Translations under genes and position numbers: made by a program
Part shown: piece by piece, positions 46,312-55,412 of the stretch
Position numbering within the stretch: position 1 is the stretch's first letter
Layout: every line of letters begins with the position of its first letter
Assembly: GCA_902363335.1 (NCBI GenBank)
Contig: CABIZV010000001.1
Span: 434,001 to 498,000, forward strand
From: Enterobacteriaceae bacterium
Lineage (GTDB): Bacteria > Pseudomonadota > Gammaproteobacteria > Enterobacterales > Enterobacteriaceae
Length of the DNA stretch: 64,000 nucleotides
Reading direction: 5' to 3'
The notes under the pieces: model-generated
Database searches by the model: none
Told to the model about the DNA's origin: nothing
Seen by the model: only the letters and a program-made list of their open reading frames with translations

Positions 46312-47859
46312 ATGGATTCTGTATGTTACAAATTTGAAGGGTTTAAGTTTCGATATGGACGTCTTATCAACAATAAAATGAATGAGATTACCTTGGCCCC
46401 AAAGGAGAGTGCGGTGCTAAGGCTAATGTTGGAACGTGCGAATGATATTGTCACTAAGGAGGATTTCGTTCAGCTGGTATGGAAAGGGGGGATTGTTTCT
46501 GATGAGTCACTGACACGCTGTATTTATGTTCTGCGACGCATTTTAGGGAACTCTGATAGCAAACGTTTTATTGAGACAGTCTATGGCAAAGGATATCGTT
46601 TTGTCGCTGATGTGCAGGTAGTTGATGATGATGCCTGCTACGATGAAACACCTGCGCCAGTGCCACGAGCTGATAATTCAGGCAACCCCAGTATTGCGTT
46701 ATTTCCATTTGAAATGGAGAATAATAAATTATCTATATCGCTTCATGATATGCTGGTAGAAAGATTACAACGAATAAAAATGGACAGTTCTGCATCAATG
46801 CATGTGATTTCATCATTCGTTACACGAGCTTATCGGGACTATAGTGATTTTTTATTAGCTATTGAAAAATCAAATGCCGATTTTTACATCACAGGTGCAG
46901 AAGTCTATTCTGATGATAACTGTATTATCAGACTGGAACTCGTCAGAGCTTACGACCATTCTGTGTTGGGTCGTGAGGGTGTCACGCTGACAGCGGATCA
47001 TCATCTTAATTTTCACGCTATTTTTAAGATGATCACCATTCTGCTCTCCGAGATTGGTATAGTAATAAAAGATGATAACATCCCAACTCCTGCATCTGAC
47101 ATCGGCAGTGAAATAATAGCAGGGGAAATGCAACAGCAATACTCTACTCATCTATTGAGGAAACATCTGGATATTATCTGCCAGGATAATGGGCATCGAA
47201 AGCAATATGTAAATAATTTTCATGAGGCCATTGCGATCTACTTCTCAATTGCTAATCTTGGAATTATAAAATATTCATATTTACGCGATGAGATAAACTA
47301 TATTTTTAAGGAGATGGCAGCCAGGGAGCCAAACAAAGCTATTGCTTTAGCATTGCAGGGAGTGCTTGACGAGGGGGATACGGCGGCGGAAAAATTCAAA
47401 CTCGCGCTGCTACTATACCCAGGGATGGCGGAAGTTTATTACTATTACGCCTGTTATCATGCCATCAATGGTGATTATTATAATGCATTGCGCATGAATA
47501 ATATCTGTATTGACCTGAACAAGACATCTTCTTCTGCGAAGATATTATCACTTATTATTTATTATCTGATGGGTGACTATTCTAATGTTTTTGAAATTGG
47601 TGATAGACTATTGTTGACACGTTCCTGCTTTACATCAATTGTGAAGGGCGTACTCGCTTTAATTTATGTCAACAGAGGGGAGCTAAAAAAAGCTCAGAAT
47701 TTTACTCATACCTTTGAAAAAATGAAAGGGGAGTGTGATTTTATCGCTTACTGCTATGATGAGGTTCAGTCAACATTGAATGATAATCGCCCAGTACATA
47801 TACCTAATGCAGTGGAGAGAAAGCCTCAGGAAATTAAATTCATTGCTTGTAATTTATGA
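46312..47859 (+). CDS. Second HilA-like transcriptional regulator
   Basis: 515 residues. N-terminal OmpR-type winged helix with TLAPKESAVLRLMLERAND, VWKGGIVSDESLTRCIYVLR and ETVYGKGYRFVA, then an extended sensory/TPR-like region (about 130-515). The DNA-binding domain is very similar to the gene at 16489, the remainder is not obviously so. AAGGA six bases before ATG 46312. Closes the island next to prg/org. EilA- or HilA-type; could be a duplication or a regulator of the second fimbrial operon downstream. Confidence 0.85.
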   Translation: MDSVCYKFEGFKFRYGRLINNKMNEITLAPKESAVLRLMLERANDIVTKEDFVQLVWKGGIVSDESLTRCIYVLRRILGNSDSKRFIETVYGKGYRFVADVQVVDDDACYDETPAPVPRADNSGNPSIALFPFEMENNKLSISLHDMLVERLQRIKMDSSASMHVISSFVTRAYRDYSDFLLAIEKSNADFYITGAEVYSDDNCIIRLELVRAYDHSVLGREGVTLTADHHLNFHAIFKMITILLSEIGIVIKDDNIPTPASDIGSEIIAGEMQQQYSTHLLRKHLDIICQDNGHRKQYVNNFHEAIAIYFSIANLGIIKYSYLRDEINYIFKEMAAREPNKAIALALQGVLDEGDTAAEKFKLALLLYPGMAEVYYYYACYHAINGDYYNALRMNNICIDLNKTSSSAKILSLIIYYLMGDYSNVFEIGDRLLLTRSCFTSIVKGVLALIYVNRGELKKAQNFTHTFEKMKGECDFIAYCYDEVQSTLNDNRPVHIPNAVERKPQEIKFIACNL

Positions 47860-48202
47860 TGATTATTGATTGCTCAATGTTATTATGATGGTATCGTGAT
47901 CACGTGAATTTATAATTATGAATGATGATGCTTGTCCCCTCTGTATAATTAACATTCAGCTTTATATTAGCTGTCGTTAAGCTTGACATATTATAAAGCA
48001 AACTGACATTATATTGGTTGAGTGAGAGGTTATTCATAATAATATTAGATGTATTTATAGCTGGCACTGTAAAAGAGAGAACTAAAAACTTAGATAAATT
48101 CTATTTACAATGTATAAATGATACTATGTTATTTTTGAGGCCTCAATAATGTTGAGGCCACATAAATACATACAGATACTTAGATCTTAAACCATTAGTT
48201 CT

Positions 48203-48227
48203 CCTTCTGACGGCTGTTGTCAGAAGG
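48203..48227. terminator. Stem-loop downstream of second HilA-like gene
   Basis: CCTTCTGAC-GGCTGTT-GTCAGAAGG, 9-bp perfect arms, followed by ATTTGGTT. The T-run is poor so termination efficiency is uncertain; another stem is at 48139-48159. Confidence 0.45.
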
Positions 48228-48625
48228 ATTTGGTTAAAATTTCCCCTCTTGTGTTTACGCATGTCAGAAGGCATCGGAAGCTCTGATAAACGGTTACAAA
48301 ACCAAAGTATACCGACTGTGTCATGGCACAACGTATTCTTATTGAATTCTCTTGCCCACCTTTCTTTAAAACAATTCCAGTATTATTTTTCTCGACGTTT
48401 ATCAAGATTGCCATTCTGTTTTCTTATAAGGTGAGTCATATTAACGTGGCGTTATTGCTGTTTGTCTCTTGTCATCATCAGTCAGACCCTGAATTATAAA
48501 ATGAAATATCCTGAATATCTCTTGTAAAAAACGCTTTTACTGAACGAGGGTATATTCTCGGTATCGTTTTTTGAAAGTCGTGCTTTTAAAAATTAAGTAG
48601 ATTAAGCCCACATAATTCTATATGG

Positions 48626-48663
48626 ATCACTAACGCTATGCGGATGAGGCAAGTGTTAGTGAT
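48626..48663. promoter_or_regulatory. Inverted repeat upstream of the second fimbrial operon
   Basis: ATCACTAAC and GTTAGTGAT, perfect 9-bp arms separated by 20 bases, ending 30 bp before the major pilin start. Likely a leader structure or operator; no recombinase gene is nearby, so it is not evidence of an invertible promoter. Confidence 0.4.
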
Positions 48664-48693
48664 ATCTATTTACTTTTGCTGGAATGAACAAAG

Positions 48694-49227
48694 ATGCAAT
48701 TAACCAAATGGGCTTTAGCTGTTGGCCTTACGACCACAGTACTCGCCGGTCATGTACAAGCGGCAGACCAGGGGCATGGAAACATCACATTTACCGGAGC
48801 AATTATTGATGCCCCGTGTTCAATTACCCCTGAGACCATAGAGCAAACAGTTGAGCTTGGCGAAATTTCTAATAAGGCACTGATGAACGGCGGGAAGTCT
48901 CGTCCACGAACGTTTGATATCAAACTGGAAAGCTGCGATCTCTCTGGCCTCACAGATAAAACGGTCACTATCACCTTCACCGGACCAGAGTCCACCGCGC
49001 AGCCGGGATACCTGGCGCTGATTGGCACAGCTAAAGGTGCGGCAATCGCTATTACCAATGATGAAGGTACCAATATTCCGCTTGGGACACCGAGTTCCGC
49101 CACGAAAACACAGCAGGGTGATAACACTCTGACCTATGCCGCCTATTTGCAAGGAAACGGCGCTTCCGCCTCCGTAGTGCCGGGCGACTTTAGCTCGGTG
49201 GCTAACTTTACCCTGGCCTACCAGTAA
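48694..49227 (+). CDS. Major fimbrial subunit, mrp/stf-like operon
   Basis: 177 residues. Signal peptide (MQLTKWALAVGLTTTVLAGH), then GHGNITFTGAIIDAPCSITP with the first Cys, second in LESCDLSGL, end FSSVANFTLAYQ. It has the form of PapA/MrpA major pilins. First of nine structural genes in the same direction. Confidence 0.9.
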   Translation: MQLTKWALAVGLTTTVLAGHVQAADQGHGNITFTGAIIDAPCSITPETIEQTVELGEISNKALMNGGKSRPRTFDIKLESCDLSGLTDKTVTITFTGPESTAQPGYLALIGTAKGAAIAITNDEGTNIPLGTPSSATKTQQGDNTLTYAAYLQGNGASASVVPGDFSSVANFTLAYQ

Positions 49228-49279
49228 GCCGAGTCTGGCCTTACGCATTTTCGGTACGATTTTTACACGCGGGATATCT

Positions 49280-49837
49280 ATGAATCGTAGTGCTTCATTT
49301 GTCACGCCTTTGCGGCTGTTGTGGCTGACGCTGTCTTTTTTCTCCGTAAGCACACTGGCGGCCGACGTTGGCGATCAGGGGCATGGAAAGGTCAGCATGC
49401 AGGGGGCAATTATTGATACGCCCTGTGCCATTAAGGTCGATAGCCGCGATCAAGTTATTGATCTTATCACGCTGCCGCTGGATCAAATTATCAGTACCGG
49501 CGTTGGGCCATCCAAAACGTTCAGCATTCATCTCGAGAACTGCGCGCTGGAGCCGATGTTGCCAAACCATCCTGACTGGTCACATTTTCGCGTCACGTTC
49601 GATGGGGCTATCACCGATGGCTCGTTGTTCGCGCTACGCGGAGAAGCTCGTGGTATTGGCCTGGAAATTATGGATGCAGCGGGCAACCGCATACAACCGG
49701 GTATCGCCTCTTCTGAGGGACTGATACAGCCGGGCACCATGCGTCTTGATTACAGTCTACGTCTGGTGGGCAACCATCAAAAGCTGCGGGCTGGAGCCTA
49801 TCAGACGACGGTGCGCTTCAAACTGGATTATTTTTGA
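49280..49837 (+). CDS. PapH/MrpB-like minor pilin (fibre anchor)
   Basis: 185 residues, signal peptide then GHGKVSMQGAIIDTPCAIKV; ends TVRFKLDYF. Position between the major pilin and usher and its length fit the PapH/MrpB type, which ends fibre growth and anchors it. Its stop overlaps the usher start (TGATG). Confidence 0.82.
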   Translation: MNRSASFVTPLRLLWLTLSFFSVSTLAADVGDQGHGKVSMQGAIIDTPCAIKVDSRDQVIDLITLPLDQIISTGVGPSKTFSIHLENCALEPMLPNHPDWSHFRVTFDGAITDGSLFALRGEARGIGLEIMDAAGNRIQPGIASSEGLIQPGTMRLDYSLRLVGNHQKLRAGAYQTTVRFKLDYF

Positions 49838-52335
49838 TGAGGCAAGTTTTTAACTATTCGGGCATTGGGATGCTGGTCGCGCTAGCTGTACAGGGCGTGT
49901 CTGTCACAGCAAGCGCAGCTGAAGCTATCCAGTTCAATACCGACGTACTGGATGTGGGCGATCGGGCGAAAATCGATCTGAGTCAGTTTTCTCGCGCAGG
50001 TTTTATTATGCCGGGAAAGTACCAGATGGTCGTGCGCCTGAATAAAACGGAGTTGCCGGAACAGCCGTTGACCTTTCTGGCTCCTGATGATGACCCAAAG
50101 GGCAGTGAAATTTGCCTGACTCCTGAACTGGTTTTGCAGTTTGGACTTAAATCATCCGTGCATAACTCGCTGACGTGGTGGCACCAGGATACCTGTCTAA
50201 AATTGGCCAGTCTGCCTGGAGCGAGCGCGCGAGCGGATCTTGGCAGTAACACGCTCTACCTGAGCATTCCCCAGGCGTATCTCGAGTACACCGCTGAGAA
50301 CTGGGATCCACCGGGGAGTTGGGATGAGGGTATCGGTGGGGCGATTTTCGATTATAACCTCAACGGACAATCCTCTCGTTATGCGACGGGAAATCGTCGT
50401 GAGATGAAGTCGCTGACCGGAAATGGAACGACCGGCTTCAATATCGGTGGCTGGCGGGTACGTGCCGACTGGCAGGGACGCTATAGCCATAGCGATGGAA
50501 CCTATAAGGAAGAGCAGCGAGAGTGGACGTGGAGTCGATATTACGCCTGGCGCGCGCTGCCTGCGCTGAAGGCGAAACTGATGCTTGGGGAAAACTATCT
50601 CAACTCCGGCCTGTTTGACAGTTTCCGCTATACAGGAGGCAGCCTTGAGTCGGATGACACCATGCTGCCGCCAAATCTCCGCGGCTATGCGCCCGAGGTG
50701 GTGGGTGTCGCCAGAACCAACGCCAAAGTCACTATCAGCCAGCAGGGACGGATCCTTCATGAAACCACCGTCGCGGCAGGGCCGTTTCGTATTCAGGATT
50801 TGAATACGGCGGTCTCAGGGACGCTGGATGTAGCCATTGAGGAACAAGATGGCACCGTTCGCCGTTTCCAGGTGGATACCGCCAATATTCCCTATTTAAC
50901 CCGACCGGGAATGGTGCGTTACAAGCTGGCAATGGGTAAACCGTCTGACTACCGCCACAACAGCCTTGGACCGGGATTTGTGACGGGTGAATTTTCATGG
51001 GGCGTGAATAACGGCTGGTCACTGTACGGCGGCAGCCTGTTGGCAGATGAATATAATGCGCTGTCTGCAGGGATCGGGCGCGATCTGCTGGCGCTCGGCG
51101 CGGTCTCATTTGATTTGACGGAATCGCGTGCTGTGCTGCCACGCGATGGTAGTAAAACCGGCGGCTCATGGCGTCTTAGCTACTCCAAACGCTTTGACGA
51201 ATATGACAGCCAGGTCACCTTTGCGGGTTATCGCTTTTCGCAGCGTAATTTTATGAATATGTCTGAGTTTCTCAACGCGCGTTATCACGGTATTGCAGGT
51301 AATAACAACAAGGAGCTCTATACCATTGCTTTCAATAAACAGTTTCGTCAGCTCGGGCTAAGTGCCTACATGAACTATAGCCATCAGACCTATTGGGACC
51401 GACCGGATAACGAAACCTACAACTTTTCGGTATCGCGCTTTTTTGATGTGGGGCGATTGAAAAATCTCGGCCTGAATTTATCGGCCTATCGCACCTTTTA
51501 TAACCATACTCGTGACGATGGTGCTTATCTTAGCCTCACGGTGCCGTGGGGGAATAGCGGAACATTTAGCGTCGATAGCCAGGCGGGAAGTTCTGGTAAT
51601 GGCGCAACGGTCGGTTATTTCGACAGCATCGATCTGAACAACAGTTATCGACTTAAAGCCGGTATAGCCCCGCAGGGACGGGGAACCAGTAGTGGGTACT
51701 TTACCCATAAAGGTGACGTCGCGGAACTCACAGTCAATACCACCTATGAACAGGGACGCTACCGTTCATTGGGAGGCGCTATCCAGGGAGGGCTCACGGC
51801 GACGGCAGAAGGTGTAGCGATGCATCGGGTCAGCAGTATGGGCGGGACGCGCATGATGGTTGATACCGGCGGCATAGCCGGGGTACCCATCCGCGGCTAT
51901 GGCGCGGGCACCCAGACCAACCGTTTCGGTAAGGCGGTAGTGGCGGACATCAGCAATGGCTATCGCAGCAGCGTCAGCGTGGATGTTAACGATCTTGCTG
52001 ATGACGTTGAGGCCACCCGCTCGGTTGTGCAGGGAACGTTAACGGAAGGGGCTATCGGATTCCGCCGTTTTGGCATGATCGCCGGACAAAAGGCGATGGT
52101 GCGATTGCGTCTACCGGACGGCAGCGCTGTGCCATTTGGCGCGTCTGTGGTCAGCCGCCACGATAGTCAGGCGGGGATCGTTGACGATGATGGACTGGTA
52201 TGGCTAACGGGGATGATGGCAGGAGACAACATGCGGGTGATATGGGATGGGCAAACGCAGTGCGCAATCGTGCTGCCAAAACCTTTACCAACAGGTAACC
52301 GTATTATGCCGTTAACCTGCTCGCCGCAAATATAA
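49837..52335 (+). CDS. Fimbrial usher, mrp/stf-like
   Basis: 832 residues. N-terminal domain (IQFNTDVLDVGDRAKIDLSQ), barrel/plug motif (SDDTMLPPNLRGYAPEVVGV, ARTNAKVTISQQGRI), C-terminal plug-like domains. ATG 49837 overlaps the previous stop; the frame begins with TTG at 49834 but ATG is preferred. Confidence 0.95.
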   Translation: MRQVFNYSGIGMLVALAVQGVSVTASAAEAIQFNTDVLDVGDRAKIDLSQFSRAGFIMPGKYQMVVRLNKTELPEQPLTFLAPDDDPKGSEICLTPELVLQFGLKSSVHNSLTWWHQDTCLKLASLPGASARADLGSNTLYLSIPQAYLEYTAENWDPPGSWDEGIGGAIFDYNLNGQSSRYATGNRREMKSLTGNGTTGFNIGGWRVRADWQGRYSHSDGTYKEEQREWTWSRYYAWRALPALKAKLMLGENYLNSGLFDSFRYTGGSLESDDTMLPPNLRGYAPEVVGVARTNAKVTISQQGRILHETTVAAGPFRIQDLNTAVSGTLDVAIEEQDGTVRRFQVDTANIPYLTRPGMVRYKLAMGKPSDYRHNSLGPGFVTGEFSWGVNNGWSLYGGSLLADEYNALSAGIGRDLLALGAVSFDLTESRAVLPRDGSKTGGSWRLSYSKRFDEYDSQVTFAGYRFSQRNFMNMSEFLNARYHGIAGNNNKELYTIAFNKQFRQLGLSAYMNYSHQTYWDRPDNETYNFSVSRFFDVGRLKNLGLNLSAYRTFYNHTRDDGAYLSLTVPWGNSGTFSVDSQAGSSGNGATVGYFDSIDLNNSYRLKAGIAPQGRGTSSGYFTHKGDVAELTVNTTYEQGRYRSLGGAIQGGLTATAEGVAMHRVSSMGGTRMMVDTGGIAGVPIRGYGAGTQTNRFGKAVVADISNGYRSSVSVDVNDLADDVEATRSVVQGTLTEGAIGFRRFGMIAGQKAMVRLRLPDGSAVPFGASVVSRHDSQAGIVDDDGLVWLTGMMAGDNMRVIWDGQTQCAIVLPKPLPTGNRIMPLTCSPQI

Positions 52336-52415
52336 CACCTCAACTCTCCGCAACCGTGGAGAAAACAAGTGGCCCGGCGTATTTTCGTCGGGCCAATAAC
52401 AGTGAGTATCTCTGT

Positions 52416-53168
52416 ATGAAATATCATTTATTGCCCAAATTGGCAGGCGCGGCCCTGAGCTGCGCACTGGTAAGCCACGGTTCTCAAGCTGCCGTTACGC
52501 TCGATCGCACGCGTGCGGTGTTTGACGGCGCGAACAAATCGATGAGTCTGAACATCACCAACCAAAACAAAGCGTTGCCTTATCTGGCGCAGGCATGGAT
52601 TGAAGATGAATCAGGTAACAAAATCAACGGGCCGATTGCGGCGTTACCGCCGTTACAGCGGGTGGAGTCATTGGCTAAAGGCCAGGTAAAACTGCAGCTT
52701 ACCGATGATGCAAAGTCGTTGCCGCAGGATAGAGAGTCAATTTTTTATTTTAACTTAAGGGAAATTCCACCTAAGAGCAGTAAAGCCAATACCCTTCAGA
52801 TTGCGCTGCAAACGCGAATTAAACTTTTCTATCGTCCTGCCGCGCTACAGCTTAGTCGCGGTAACGCCCAGGATCTGTGGCAGAAAAAACTACTTTTAAC
52901 CCGCAAGGGTGACGGTTATCGCGTCAGCAATCCCAGTCCCTATTATGTGACGCTGGCCGCCGCTTACACCCAAGTTGGTGGTAAACCGGTGACCGGGTTC
53001 GATCCGGTGATGATTGCGCCGTTCAGCGAATCTCAACTCAGCGTGAAGGCGGGAACGCTCGGCGATAAGCCGGTAATAACCTGGATTAACGATTATGGCG
53101 GCCGACCAAAGTTGATATTTAGCTGCCAGCAGAGTGTGTGCAGTGTTGCGGACAGTAAGGCCGGATAA
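52416..53168 (+). CDS. Fimbrial chaperone, mrp/stf-like
   Basis: 250 residues. Signal peptide (MKYHLLPKLAGAALSCALVS), mature VTLDRTRAVFDGANKSMSLN, FYFNLREIPPKS and IKLFYRPAAL, the PapD signature. ATG 52416 begins the signal peptide; the frame is open from 52356. Confidence 0.93.
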   Translation: MKYHLLPKLAGAALSCALVSHGSQAAVTLDRTRAVFDGANKSMSLNITNQNKALPYLAQAWIEDESGNKINGPIAALPPLQRVESLAKGQVKLQLTDDAKSLPQDRESIFYFNLREIPPKSSKANTLQIALQTRIKLFYRPAALQLSRGNAQDLWQKKLLLTRKGDGYRVSNPSPYYVTLAAAYTQVGGKPVTGFDPVMIAPFSESQLSVKAGTLGDKPVITWINDYGGRPKLIFSCQQSVCSVADSKAG

Positions 53169-53173
53169 GCGCG

Positions 53174-53806
53174 ATGACGATGATCGAAACGATTAATGGT
53201 GAAGGGTATCGGAGGGTGAGACCTGGAAAAGGGATTGCGGCGCTGCTTATCACCTGCGCCATTGGTCTGCCCTCTGTGGCCTGTGCCGACCCGGACAACT
53301 GGAATGTGGAAGGGGAGCATGGGGAACTGTACGTATACGGCGAGTTCGTTGAGGGGGCTTGCCGCCTTGATATGGCTTCGCAAAATCAGGAAGTCACGCT
53401 TGGACGGATCCCGACACAGGTTCTTGGCAAGGTCGGTTCACGAGGTGAGGCAAAAACCTTCGTCCTGCGTTTGCGTGATTGTGTGCATATTGGTGGCGAT
53501 ATGCTCGACCAACGCACGGGCAATCATCTTTGGGACCGTTATCAACCCATGGTCAGCGTGACGTTTATCGCCCCCGCAGATGCGGATACGCCTGAGCTGA
53601 TTAAGGTGGAGGGCATCACCGGGATGGGGCTGCGTATCAGCGACAGTTCGGGCCGCGATATTCGTCTCGGGCAGCGCGGCGCGCCACAATTCGTTGTCCC
53701 GGGGAACGATGCGTTGATCTACCGCGTGCAGCCGGAACGTACGGCACAAGCATTAACCGCGGGCGAATGGCGCGCAACGGTGGGGTTCGAACTTAATTAT
53801 GACTAA
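53174..53806 (+). CDS. Minor fimbrial subunit (MrpE-position)
   Basis: 210 residues with a slightly long N-terminus before the hydrophobic signal core (IAALLITCAIGLPSVACA). Pilin domain ELYVYGEFVEGACRLD, second Cys in LRDCVHIGG, end RATVGFELNYD. Probable adapter or terminator pilin. An internal start nearer the signal core is possible. Confidence 0.8.
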   Translation: MTMIETINGEGYRRVRPGKGIAALLITCAIGLPSVACADPDNWNVEGEHGELYVYGEFVEGACRLDMASQNQEVTLGRIPTQVLGKVGSRGEAKTFVLRLRDCVHIGGDMLDQRTGNHLWDRYQPMVSVTFIAPADADTPELIKVEGITGMGLRISDSSGRDIRLGQRGAPQFVVPGNDALIYRVQPERTAQALTAGEWRATVGFELNYD

Positions 53807-53816
53807 GGAACGCTTT

Positions 53817-54314
53817 ATGAAGTCCCTTACCCACAGCACGGCCATGTTGATGCTGCTGGCGGCCACAAACGCGGTTGCCGGGCCGGGGGCCAGCAATGTC
53901 ACTATTAGCCTGACCGGTGAGGTCATCGCTACCGCGTCCTGCAGTTTCTCAAACGGCGATCCTATTAAGGTCGAATTTGGCGATGTTTACATCAATGAGA
54001 TCGTCGGAACGGCCTATCGCCAGATGATCCCTTATCAGGTGAACTGTAAGGGCGACCCGGATGGAAAAACCATACAGATGCAGATGGCTGGCACAGCAGC
54101 GAGCGGGGATAACAGCAAGCTTATAACGGATGTCAGCGGCCTGACCATACAATTGCAGAATGGCAGTGCGCCCCTGCAGCTTAACCAGTGGTTTGACTTT
54201 AATAATGCGAGTCCGCCTTCGTTGTATGCGGTACTGGTAAAACAAAACGGCGCCCGGTTTCAGGATGGTCAAGAGTTTAACGCGACGGCAACCCTGAAAG
54301 TGGCCTATAACTGA
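53817..54314 (+). CDS. Minor fimbrial subunit (MrpF-position)
   Basis: 165 residues. Signal peptide (MKSLTHSTAMLMLLAATNAV), pilin domain VTISLTGEVIATASCSFSNG, end FNATATLKVAYN. AAGGA eight bases before ATG 53817, which is preferred to 53799 inside the preceding stop. Likely tip fibrillum subunit. Confidence 0.8.
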   Translation: MKSLTHSTAMLMLLAATNAVAGPGASNVTISLTGEVIATASCSFSNGDPIKVEFGDVYINEIVGTAYRQMIPYQVNCKGDPDGKTIQMQMAGTAASGDNSKLITDVSGLTIQLQNGSAPLQLNQWFDFNNASPPSLYAVLVKQNGARFQDGQEFNATATLKVAYN

Positions 54315-54323
54315 GGCGAAAAG

Positions 54324-54839
54324 ATGAACAACACCATCATCAATCGACGGTCTCTGCGCGGTGCACTTTTTGTATTGGCCCTGAGCAGCGCGGGGCCAGC
54401 GCTTGCCGTGGCCACGGGAGACAGCAGCGACATCGCATTTCATGGCACCTTGAAAATCCACCCCTGTCATATCAATAACGACCGTGATCTGAGTATTAAT
54501 TTCGATAATGTTGGCGTCCATAAGGTCGATGGGCAGCGTTATAAACAGGCCATTAGCTATCAGCTGGTCTGCGATGATATTGACCCGACCTGGCGGTTAA
54601 CCATGATCGTGAAAGGCAATGCCGCCTCGTTTGATACCAGCGCGCTCAGTACCAACGCCACGGGACTGGCTATCCAGATTCTCCAGAATGGCCAACCGTT
54701 TGAGATTAACAAAGCGCTGGATATCACCTATCAAAATCCACCCACGCTTGAAGCGGTGCCGGTGAAAGATCCCAATGTCAGCGAGCTGGGGGAAGGTGCG
54801 TTCAGCGCCACCGCGACGTTGCTGGCGGAATATCTATAA
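54324..54839 (+). CDS. Minor fimbrial subunit (second MrpF-like copy)
   Basis: 171 residues, with the same plan as the preceding gene (INFDNVGVHKVDGQRYKQAI against VEFGDVYINEIVGTAYRQMI; both end with an ATATL strand), suggesting tandem duplication and divergence. Signal peptide to PALAVA. Confidence 0.8.
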   Translation: MNNTIINRRSLRGALFVLALSSAGPALAVATGDSSDIAFHGTLKIHPCHINNDRDLSINFDNVGVHKVDGQRYKQAISYQLVCDDIDPTWRLTMIVKGNAASFDTSALSTNATGLAIQILQNGQPFEINKALDITYQNPPTLEAVPVKDPNVSELGEGAFSATATLLAEYL

Positions 54840-54849
54840 GGAGAGCGGC

Positions 54850-55404
54850 ATGAATACCATCAGCAAGCGACGCGTTGCGTTGGGCCTATTACTGCTTATG
54901 GCGGCGCAAGCGACCCAGGCAGTGGGAGGTACAGTAAAAGAGGTTAGCAATAATCTGCACTTTGACGGGCAACTGGTTGCCGATCCTTGCGAACTCGACC
55001 CCACCTCAAGTGCGATAACCCTCGATTTTGGCACGGTGATAGACACCTATCTTTATTTGCACACCCGTACCCATGCACAGCCCTTTGTTATCAAACTCAA
55101 AGAGTGCGACCTCACGTTAGGTTCCCAGGTGGAAGTGACGTTTAAGGGTGCCGAAAGCACGGAGCTTCCCGGCCTGTTAGCCGTGACTTCTCCTACTGAC
55201 AGTGGGCTGGCTATTGGCATGTCTCTGCCGGACGGCACGCCTTTGCCTTTTAATAAGACGGTGCCCGCGTTCTCATTGCAAAGCGGCGATAGCGTCCTGG
55301 AACTTAATGGCTACGTGATGGGTGAACCGAGTGCTTTAGCAAACCATACCTTACGTCGCGGAACTTTTAGTGCGCTGGCGACTTTCGAGCTTAATTATCC
55401 TTAG
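54850..55404 (+). CDS. Minor fimbrial subunit (MrpG-position)
   Basis: 184 residues. Signal peptide (MNTISKRRVALGLLLLMAAQ), NLHFDGQLVADPCELDPTSS, second Cys in LKECDLTLG, end ALATFELNYP. AAGGAGAG precedes ATG 54850; a frame from 54775 overlaps the upstream gene. Confidence 0.82.
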   Translation: MNTISKRRVALGLLLLMAAQATQAVGGTVKEVSNNLHFDGQLVADPCELDPTSSAITLDFGTVIDTYLYLHTRTHAQPFVIKLKECDLTLGSQVEVTFKGAESTELPGLLAVTSPTDSGLAIGMSLPDGTPLPFNKTVPAFSLQSGDSVLELNGYVMGEPSALANHTLRRGTFSALATFELNYP

Positions 55405-55412
55405 GAAATCAC

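Larger units (their letters stand above)
47860..48693. other. Intergenic region between secretion island and second fimbrial operon
   Basis: 834 bp without a convincing gene. Contains stem-loops GGCCTCAA-N5-TTGAGGCC (48139-48159) and CCTTCTGAC-N7-GTCAGAAGG (48203-48227), and a dyad ATCACTAAC-N20-GTTAGTGAT (48626-48663) just before the pilin gene. Should hold the fimbrial promoter. Confidence 0.5.

Noticed and set aside
48626..48663. Invertible promoter element of the mrp type
   Set aside because: Arms are only 9 bp with a 20-base spacer, too small to hold a promoter, and no recombinase gene is near.
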